A stretch of DNA of 33,196 nucleotides from Mesorhizobium metallidurans STM 2683 (GTDB lineage Bacteria; Pseudomonadota; Alphaproteobacteria; Rhizobiales; Rhizobiaceae): NCBI RefSeq assembly GCF_000350085.1, contig NZ_CAUM01000113.1, forward strand, positions 1 to 33,196, read 5' to 3'. A program made the translations under genes and the position numbers. Below the pieces are notes generated by a model. It searched no databases, was not told where the DNA came from, and was given only the letters and a program-made list of their open reading frames with translations. Shown piece by piece: positions 27,569 through 33,196 of this stretch (positions within the stretch are counted from its first letter, which is position 1; every line of letters starts with the position of its first letter).

Positions 27569-27621
27569 TAATGCATGCCGCGCAAAAATGCGCAGCGGTT
27601 TTGCGATAACGACATGCATTA
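27569..27621. repeat. Nested dyad in the cckA / fliO-like divergent promoter region
   Basis: Outer arms TAATGCATG (27569-27577) and CATGCATTA (27613-27621) enclose inner arms CGCAAAA (27581-27587) and TTTTGCG (27599-27605); the two dyads are nearly concentric. No T-run follows. It sits about 115-165 bases from each flanking start and could be an operator. Confidence 0.5.
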
Positions 27622-27754
27622 AGACAAGACGTGTCGTCCAAACGCGACGCGCTTTGGTGTTTCATGCTCTTCACGATGCGTGAAAGGCAACTTGCGGTAG
27701 CGTGCCGCAACGGTCTAGTGTCGCGTTTCTTCGAAAGCCGTTTTGGGGGCACCG

Positions 27755-28477
27755 ATGCTGCAGTGGCTGGATAGCGTGGCGGGTCCTGGTTATGCCGCAG
27801 CAATCCTGTGGGCGGTTGCCGCGCTTGTCCTTCTGTTCATCGTTCTCATCATCATCAAGCTTGTCCGCAGTCTGACCTTCGGAACATTCGTTGCCGGCGG
27901 CAGAAACCGCAAGACGCGGCTGGCCGTCATGGACGCCACCGCCGTCGACAGTCACCGCCGGCTGGTACTGGTGCGCCGCGACGATATCGAGCACCTGCTG
28001 CTCATCGGCGGTCCCACCGATGTCGTCGTCGAGCGTGACATCAGACTGTCCGCGCCGCGCCGTCCCGCGCTGACCGGGGATGGCGGCGGCCATCAGCCGG
28101 CCCCGCGGCCGCGGCCGCCTCAACCTGCTCCCGCGCCGGTGAAGCAGGCGCCGCGGCAGCCAACGAGCGCCGCGCCAACGCCTGTCCGCCCCCGTCAGAC
28201 GGAACCGGCGCCAAGGCCAGCAACGCAGCCCCTCCAATCGGCGACCGTCGCTCCGCTGCCCGCCTATGGATCGGGAAATGGCAGTGTCGCCCGACACGTG
28301 CCGCCGCCGGCCACCAACCAGGCCTCCATCGACGATACGCTGATGCAGGAACTCGAGATCTCGCTCGACGATTCGCCCGCCAGAAGGCCCGTGAGCAAAC
28401 CGGCGGCGAAGGCGCCACAGTCACTCGATGACGAGATGACGAAGCTTCTCGGAGAGCTTTCCAGTCAGAAAAGATAA
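27755..28477 (+). CDS. FliO-like single-pass membrane protein
   Basis: A 240-residue protein with one N-terminal membrane helix (about 13-38). A FliO-like cytoplasmic block follows, with KTRLAVMDATAVDSHRRLVL and RRDDIEHLLLIGGPTDVVVE. A long Pro/Ala-rich linker leads to a short acidic C-terminus. FliO helps assemble the flagellar export gate, but no flagellar genes lie nearby. In rhizobia this FliO-like gene typically neighbours cckA and dksA, so a flagellar role is uncertain. The ATG at 27755 has GGGGG upstream; a TTG four codons earlier is possible. Confidence 0.8.
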   Translation: MLQWLDSVAGPGYAAAILWAVAALVLLFIVLIIIKLVRSLTFGTFVAGGRNRKTRLAVMDATAVDSHRRLVLVRRDDIEHLLLIGGPTDVVVERDIRLSAPRRPALTGDGGGHQPAPRPRPPQPAPAPVKQAPRQPTSAAPTPVRPRQTEPAPRPATQPLQSATVAPLPAYGSGNGSVARHVPPPATNQASIDDTLMQELEISLDDSPARRPVSKPAAKAPQSLDDEMTKLLGELSSQKR

Positions 28478-28482
28478 CCAGC

Positions 28483-28511
28483 ATCAATGGCCGGAGAACC
28501 CGGCCATTGAT
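28483..28511. terminator. Bidirectional stem-loop between fliO-like and dksA genes
   Basis: A perfect 12-bp stem, ATCAATGGCCGG (28483-28494) with CCGGCCATTGAT (28500-28511), has a five-base loop and lies between two convergent genes. T-runs are weak on both sides, so termination strength is uncertain. Confidence 0.6.
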
Positions 28512-28537
28512 GACTATTCTTGCCCGGTGGTGACGCT

Positions 28538-28954
28538 TCAGTCGTCGCGGTAGACCTTCTCGCGGCGTTCGTGGCGCTCCTGCGCCTCGATCGACAAGGT
28601 CGCGATCGGACGAGCATCGAGCCGTTTCAGCGCGATGGGCTCGCCGGTTTCCTCGCAGTAGCCGTAAGTTCCCTCGTCGATGCGCTGGAGCGCGGAATCG
28701 ATCTTTGAAATGAGTTTTCGCTGGCGATCGCGGGCGCGAAGCTCGATGGCGCGGTCGGTTTCCGAGGACGCCCGATCGGCCAGATCGGGGTGGTTAGCGT
28801 TTTCCTGCTGCAGGATTTCGAGAGTTTCGCGCGCTTCGCGCAATATGTCGTTCTTCCAGGTGACGAGCTTCAGGCGAAAGTAGGATTTCTGCCGCTCGTT
28901 CATGAACGGCTCGTCTTCGGAGGGTACGTAATCGGCGGTAACGATGTCGTTCAT
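28538..28954 (-). CDS. dksA: RNA polymerase-binding transcription factor DksA
   Basis: DksA enters the RNA polymerase secondary channel and works with ppGpp in the stringent response. The 138-residue protein has the coiled-coil with the tip motif DxxDxA as DLADRA (57-62). The zinc-finger region keeps only C100 (in GTYGYCEETGEP); the partner cysteines of the four-Cys site are replaced, so it is a zinc-poor type, as seen in other alphaproteobacterial DksA. The ATG at 28954 follows GGGTGAG and gives the normal length; a longer in-frame version begins at 29038 and was rejected. It converges on the fliO-like gene. Confidence 0.94.
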   Translation of the reverse strand: MNDIVTADYVPSEDEPFMNERQKSYFRLKLVTWKNDILREARETLEILQQENANHPDLADRASSETDRAIELRARDRQRKLISKIDSALQRIDEGTYGYCEETGEPIALKRLDARPIATLSIEAQERHERREKVYRDD

Positions 28955-29213
28955 TCGACTCACCCAACAACCCCAAAATTTGGCGCCTATATATTCGCGG
29001 ACCGAAGGCTGCACAAGCACAATCCGCGACAGTTTCACGCAATTGTTAATGTCGGACCGAACGGCATCGGCGACATCCTTCGCATGAAGGGCAAGGCCGA
29101 ATTCGCTTATAATTCGTTAGGTTTGAATGGTGCCAGCCATTCTGCGCCAAGCCTTTCTCATGGCTAATCCTGCAACGGTCATGGCACTTGACGCCGACGC
29201 GAACGGGGGTTTG

Positions 29214-29747
29214 GTGAGCAGACTTTATCTGTTGAGGCATGCCAGGGCCGGATGGGCGCTGCCCGGCGTCCGCGACTTCGATCGCCCGCTCGATGCATCG
29301 GGCGTCGCCGATGCCGAAATGATGGGCGCCCTCATGCGTATCCGCAACTACTCTCCCGATCTTACCCTTTGCTCCAACGCAAAGCGGGCGCGCCAGACGC
29401 TGGAAGGCCTGGCCTTGGAAGGTCTGGCCGGACACACCGATACTGGCCGGGTGCTGTTCTTCGACACGCTCTACAGCCAGGACGCCGCTGGCTATCTGGC
29501 CGCCATCCGCGACAATGGCGGACCAGGCTCGGGCTGGCCGGACTCGCTGCTGGTTATCGGCCACAACCCGATGACGGAGGATCTCGCACTGGCACTTTCG
29601 GGCGACGGCGACGAGGCAGCGCGGGGGCTGCTGAACTATGGCTTCCCGACCTCCGGCCTGGCGGTGGTCCGTTTTCCAGGTAATCTCGCCAACGCTGCTC
29701 AAGGCGCCGGCTATCTCGAAGCCTTTATGACGCCGGCCGATCCCTGA
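29214..29747 (+). CDS. SixA-like histidine phosphatase
   Basis: A 177-residue protein of the histidine phosphatase (phosphoglycerate mutase-like) superfamily. The RHG-type motif is LYLLRHARAGW with catalytic H9; the second histidine lies in LLVIGHNPMTEDLAL. The compact size and DFDRPLDASGVADAE pattern place it with SixA, which removes phosphate from phosphohistidine on HPt domains. The target here is unknown, but cckA lies close by. The GTG at 29214 has GGGGG upstream and starts the domain cleanly; ATG codons at 29181, 29160 and 29127 are alternatives. Confidence 0.88.
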   Translation: MSRLYLLRHARAGWALPGVRDFDRPLDASGVADAEMMGALMRIRNYSPDLTLCSNAKRARQTLEGLALEGLAGHTDTGRVLFFDTLYSQDAAGYLAAIRDNGGPGSGWPDSLLVIGHNPMTEDLALALSGDGDEAARGLLNYGFPTSGLAVVRFPGNLANAAQGAGYLEAFMTPADP

Positions 29748-29810
29748 CGCCATTTCAAACCTGCGATGCAAGCCCTATATCGGGGACCACCGGAGCCCAA
29801 GAGAGCAAAT

Positions 29811-31289
29811 TTGGCATCATCGCTGACCACTTTCACCGACGAGGCGAGGATTGCCCTGGATACGCTGTCGGGGCGCGCCGCCGGGCTTTTTTCACCATCG
29901 TTGCGTCTTGGCGTGACCGGACTGTCGCGCGCCGGCAAGACGGTGTTCATCTCGGCGCTTGTCCACAATCTTATCCATGGCGGACGCCTGCCACTGTTCG
30001 AGGCGCAGAAATCGGGACGTATCGCCCGGGCTTTCCTGGAAGAACAGCCGGATGACGCCGTACCGCGCTTCCAGTACGAGGATCATGTCGCCGCGCTCGT
30101 CAATGACCGCCTCTGGCCGGATTCGACGCGCGCCATTTCCGAACTCAGGCTGACCATCGAATATGAATCGGCCTCCGGCTGGAGCCGCATGTTTTCATCA
30201 GGCAGATTGTCGGTCGATATCGTCGACTATCCCGGCGAATGGCTGCTCGACTTGCCGCTGCTTGGCAAATCCTATGCCGATTTCTCACGCGAAGCCTTCG
30301 AGATGGCCATGTTGCCGGTGCGCGTCGAGCTTTCACAGGAATGGCGGGCGCTGTCCGCCGCAGTCGACCTCAATGCGGACGCCGACGAGATGGCCGCGCG
30401 CCGCCTCGCCGAAAGCTTCGCTGCCTACCTGAAGGCATGCAAGCTCGACGAACGGGCGCTTTCGACCTTGCCGCCCGGCCGCTTCCTCATGCCCGGCGAT
30501 CTTGAGGGCTCGCCGGCGCTGACTTTCGCCCCCTTGCCGGCCTTGAGCGACCGGCGAGCGCTTTCGGGGTCGCTGCAGGCGATGATGGAGCGGCGCTACG
30601 AGGCTTACAAGACGCATGTCGTCAAACCGTTCTTCCGCGAACACATCACGCGCCTCGACCGCCAGATCGTCCTGATCGACGCCTTGCAGGCCCTGAACGC
30701 CGGTCCTGGCGCTATGGCCGATCTGGAACGCGCGGTGACCGAGATCCTTGCTTGTTTCCGCCCTGGCCGGGGCAATTTCCTGACGGATTTTTTCTCAAGG
30801 CGCATCGATCGCATCCTGGTGGCGGCGACGAAGGCGGACCATCTGCATCACGAAAGCCACGACCGGCTGCAGGCGATCGTGCGGCGGCTCGCCGACCGCG
30901 CCGTGGCGCGGGCGGATTTCACCGGCGCCGATGTCGACGTGGTCGCCATGGCTGCCGTGCGCGCGACGCGGGAAGGCACGGTCAAGCAAGGCCGTGAAAC
31001 GCTGCCGGTCATTATCGGCACACCGCTGAAAGGCGAGAAGATCAATGGTGAAACATTTGACGGGAAAACAGAAACAGCCATATTTCCCGGTGATTTACCG
31101 GAGAAAGTTGATGCTGTTTTCGATATCTTCGGGTCGGACCATCGGCAGAGCAGTGATGATCCTGCGATCCGCTTCGTACGCTTTCGCCCGCCAAAACTCG
31201 AACGCACTGCCGAAGGCGTTACGCTGTCGCTGCCGCATATCAGGCTCGACCGCGCCCTGCAGTTCCTGATCGGAGATCATCTGGCATGA
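29811..31289 (+). CDS. YcjX-like family P-loop ATPase/GTPase
   Basis: A protein of about 492 residues in the YcjX family, P-loop NTPases of unknown role often paired with YcjF and linked to envelope stress in enterobacteria. Walker A is GLSRAGKT (37-44) and Walker B is in VDIVDYPGEWLLDLPLL. Other family text is FFSRRIDRILVAATKADHLH and LERAVTEILACFRPGRGNFL. The TTG at 29811 gives MASSLTTFTDEARIAL, which fits the family N-terminus; an ATG at 29766 would add 15 unlike residues. Its stop overlaps the next start (ATGA, 31286-31289), so the pair is coupled. Confidence 0.9.
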   Translation: MASSLTTFTDEARIALDTLSGRAAGLFSPSLRLGVTGLSRAGKTVFISALVHNLIHGGRLPLFEAQKSGRIARAFLEEQPDDAVPRFQYEDHVAALVNDRLWPDSTRAISELRLTIEYESASGWSRMFSSGRLSVDIVDYPGEWLLDLPLLGKSYADFSREAFEMAMLPVRVELSQEWRALSAAVDLNADADEMAARRLAESFAAYLKACKLDERALSTLPPGRFLMPGDLEGSPALTFAPLPALSDRRALSGSLQAMMERRYEAYKTHVVKPFFREHITRLDRQIVLIDALQALNAGPGAMADLERAVTEILACFRPGRGNFLTDFFSRRIDRILVAATKADHLHHESHDRLQAIVRRLADRAVARADFTGADVDVVAMAAVRATREGTVKQGRETLPVIIGTPLKGEKINGETFDGKTETAIFPGDLPEKVDAVFDIFGSDHRQSSDDPAIRFVRFRPPKLERTAEGVTLSLPHIRLDRALQFLIGDHLA

Positions 31290-32371
31290 CCGCGCCGCGC
31301 AAGCCGGCGGCATTCCGCATCGAGCCGGAACTACCACCAAAGGAAGAGGTCCCGGAAGGTCGCCGCGCCGACACACAGGCAGTGCGAAAACCTCGCGCGG
31401 CAAAGGCTGATCTCGCGGTGGTCGTGCCGGCCGAGGTCGACGTCTTCGACGAACCCGACATCGCCGCGGAACCACCGCCGGCCGCCGCGCCGCGCAAGCG
31501 TTCTCTGCTTGGCAACGTATTCTTCGGCGCCATGGGCATTCTGGTTTCGCTGGCCGTCGGTCTCTGGACCGACCAGCTGATTCGCGACCTGTTCGAGCGT
31601 GCCGAATGGCTGGGCTGGCTGGCCGCCGGCATGACCGCCATCGCGGTATTGGCGCTGTTGGTCATCCTTGTTCGCGAATTCCTGGCGATCGCCCGTCTTG
31701 CGGAAGTCGAAAAATTGCAGAAGCGGGCGCTCGACGCCATCGCCCGCGACGACCCGAAGGCCGCGCGCAGCGTGGTCGACGAACTCTCCGCCTTTGTCGC
31801 GGCCAAGCCAGAAACCGCGGCAGGCAGGCGCGCGCTGGCCGAATTGCGCGGCGAGATCATCGATGGCGGCAATCTGGTGCGCCTGGCCGAGGCCGAAATC
31901 CTCGGGCCGCTCGACGCGCGCGCCAAGGCAATGATCCTCGATGCGGCAAAGCGCGTGTCATTGGTGACGGCGGTCAGCCCGCGTGCGCTGGTCGATGTTG
32001 CCTATGTCGTGTTCGAGGCCGGCCGGCTCATCCGCCGGCTGTCGGAACTTTATGGTGGCCGGCCGGGCACGCTGGGATTCTTTCGACTGGCGCGCAGCGT
32101 TCTGGCCCATCTGGCGGTCACCGGATCGATCGCCGTCGGCGACAGTTTCGTGCAGCAGATCGTCGGCCATGGCCTTGCCGCGCGGCTCTCGGCGAAACTC
32201 GGCGAAGGCGTCGTCAACGGCATGATGACGGCGCGCATCGGCATCGCGGCGATGGAGACCGCAAGACCCCTGCCCTTCAGCGCGGCGAGACGGCCTGGAT
32301 TGGGCGATTTTCTGTCCGCGCTGTCGTCGTTCGCAACGAAGAAAGAAAGTGAAACGACCCCCGACAAGTGA
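31286..32371 (+). CDS. YcjF / TIGR01620 family membrane protein (DUF697)
   Basis: A 361-residue inner-membrane protein that pairs with YcjX. A Pro/Ala/Glu-rich N-terminal segment (1-72) precedes two transmembrane helices (about 74-98 and 107-131). A helical linker follows, and then the DUF697 region (about 210-340) with VSPRALVDVAYVVFEAGRLI and LRHLAVTGSIAVGDS-like text read here as LAHLAVTGSIAVGDSF. It overlaps the ycjX stop by four bases. No function is known beyond association with YcjX. The 239 bases after it up to 32610 hold no gene, only a possible degenerate rhizobial intergenic repeat near 32425-32475. Confidence 0.9.
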   Translation: MTAPRKPAAFRIEPELPPKEEVPEGRRADTQAVRKPRAAKADLAVVVPAEVDVFDEPDIAAEPPPAAAPRKRSLLGNVFFGAMGILVSLAVGLWTDQLIRDLFERAEWLGWLAAGMTAIAVLALLVILVREFLAIARLAEVEKLQKRALDAIARDDPKAARSVVDELSAFVAAKPETAAGRRALAELRGEIIDGGNLVRLAEAEILGPLDARAKAMILDAAKRVSLVTAVSPRALVDVAYVVFEAGRLIRRLSELYGGRPGTLGFFRLARSVLAHLAVTGSIAVGDSFVQQIVGHGLAARLSAKLGEGVVNGMMTARIGIAAMETARPLPFSAARRPGLGDFLSALSSFATKKESETTPDK

Positions 32372-32610
32372 AAGAACAGCGCATCCTTTGGGCGTTTTAG
32401 AGGGCGGTTGTAGCGCCTTGGTTCTTGCGCGTGATCCCGTTGAAATCGATTCTGGTTTTTTGGGGGATATGCTGTTTGTCTACCTGCATTTGTACGATGC
32501 CAATTGGTTCCACATGACTGCAAAAGGCTTTGGCGGTCACCAAGCATTAACCAATCTTGTTCATGGTCGGGCTGGTTCCAAACCAGTCTCTTTGTTGCCG
32601 GGTGTTGTCG

Positions 32611-33162
32611 ATGAAAAGCGCAATTCTGTCCAGCGTCCTGCCCATGACCGTTGCGCTTGCCGCAACCGCCGGCCTCGCCGGGAAAGCCGTTGGAGCAGAG
32701 CCGGACAAGAAGTTCTTCCGATCGGTCGAAGGCAAATGGGTTGGTCCCGGAGAAATCGTCGCCGGCAAATACAAGGGTACCAAATTCACCTGCAATTTCA
32801 CCGGCTCGACGCCTGACGGCAAGGTCGGCATGTCGCTCGACGGCGGCTGCCGGGTCGGCATGTTCACCCAGCAGATGTCGGCCACCGTGCAGCAGGGCCG
32901 CCAGGGCTACAAGGGCAGCTTCATGGGTGGCGCGGCCGGTTCGGGCCTCGACATCATCGGCGGCAACGTGGTCGACCCGCACAAGGTCGTCTTCACCATC
33001 AACCGCAACCAGTTACGCGGCGTCATGCAGGCGCTCGTGCCCGACGACAATTCGATGACGGTGACGGTCGCGGTGCGCGTCGACGAGCAGTTGGTGCCGG
33101 TCATCGGCATGAAGCTGAAGCGGGTCGATGCTGTCGAAGTCGGCTCGATCGCGCCGAACTGA
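32611..33162 (+). CDS. Secreted hypothetical protein
   Basis: A 183-residue protein with a Sec signal peptide (core LPMTVALAATAGLAG, cleavage probably after VGA at residue 29). I do not recognise the family, though similar secreted proteins are common in rhizobia. The mature part has strand-rich segments: KWVGPGEIVAGKYKGTKFTC, SLDGGCRVGMFTQQMSATVQ and SMTVTVAVRVDEQLVPVIGM. It has two cysteines that could pair in the periplasm. The ATG at 32611 is chosen because it opens directly on the signal peptide; a start at 32557 adds 18 residues and breaks the signal pattern. The right edge of the window lies 34 bases after the stop. Confidence 0.8.
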   Translation: MKSAILSSVLPMTVALAATAGLAGKAVGAEPDKKFFRSVEGKWVGPGEIVAGKYKGTKFTCNFTGSTPDGKVGMSLDGGCRVGMFTQQMSATVQQGRQGYKGSFMGGAAGSGLDIIGGNVVDPHKVVFTINRNQLRGVMQALVPDDNSMTVTVAVRVDEQLVPVIGMKLKRVDAVEVGSIAPN

Positions 33163-33196
33163 ACGACATCGCGCCAGCGATGCTGGCCCTCACAGC

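Noticed and set aside
32425..32475. Degenerate copy of a rhizobial GATCATGC-type intergenic repeat
   Set aside because: The resemblance is partial and from memory only; no clear palindrome could be confirmed, so it is not listed as a feature.
32571..32595. CTGGTT-CCA-AACCAG hairpin before the secreted protein gene as a terminator or riboswitch
   Set aside because: The stem is only six base pairs with a three-base loop and no proper T-run.

Overview
The window is high-GC chromosomal DNA from an alphaproteobacterium of the order Hyphomicrobiales (Rhizobiales), most likely Mesorhizobium or a close relative. The support is the set of typical gene neighbourhoods (cckA / fliO-like / dksA; ycjX-ycjF; ssb and uvrA with GTTC-N7-GTTC LexA boxes; a full urtABCDE operon) and intergenic repeats of a kind I remember from Mesorhizobium. 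The genus is an inference from recall, not from a search. I see no rRNA, tRNA, CRISPR array, intact insertion sequence or phage gene. Layout, left to right. Positions 1-1753: a repeat-bearing leader, a MarC-family membrane protein, an OsmC-family protein, and a DUF2306 membrane protein whose last codons are frameshifted. Positions 1782-8408: ssb (minus) and uvrA (plus) point away from each other, and each carries a perfect SOS box. Between them sit about 3 kb of accessory genes: a cupin, an ArsR regulator with a probably leaderless promoter, a frameshifted SRPBCC/AHSA1 partner, an orphan ClpP with an intact triad, and a small secreted protein. Positions 8431-11349: a GNAT acetyltransferase, a DUF72 protein, a 145-bp element with terminal inverted repeats starting on the DUF72 stop codon, a membrane diguanylate cyclase, and a conserved-looking 58-residue protein. 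Positions 11560-17347: urtABCDE, the high-affinity urea ABC transporter, on the minus strand, preceded by a consensus sigma-54 promoter. A second, weaker sigma-54-like site faces the other way, toward a small secreted protein. Positions 18188-22827: a Tat-exported PhoX/DUF839 protein convergent with a GMC flavo-dehydrogenase, its Tat-bearing small subunit (gluconate 2-dehydrogenase subunit 3 family) and a VOC-family protein. Positions 23060-24667: a ribbon-helix-helix protein, about 600 bp of gene debris holding tails of three different genes, and a DeoD-like nucleoside phosphorylase. Positions 24883-33162: the cell-cycle hybrid kinase cckA, a FliO-like membrane protein, dksA, a SixA-like phosphohistidine phosphatase, ycjX-ycjF, and a secreted hypothetical protein at the right edge. 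How the genes fit together: ssb and uvrA form a divergent DNA-repair pair under LexA. The urt operon is nitrogen-controlled through RpoN and imports urea, but no urease genes follow it here. The GMC and small subunits look like two thirds of a three-subunit periplasmic dehydrogenase, and a broken cytochrome c tail lies 1.3 kb away. CckA and DksA are core regulators (cell cycle, stringent response). I found no clearly new multi-gene system. The points most worth checking are the divergent sigma-54 promoters, the debris field at 23372-23943, the two frameshifted genes, and the leaderless ArsR promoter.
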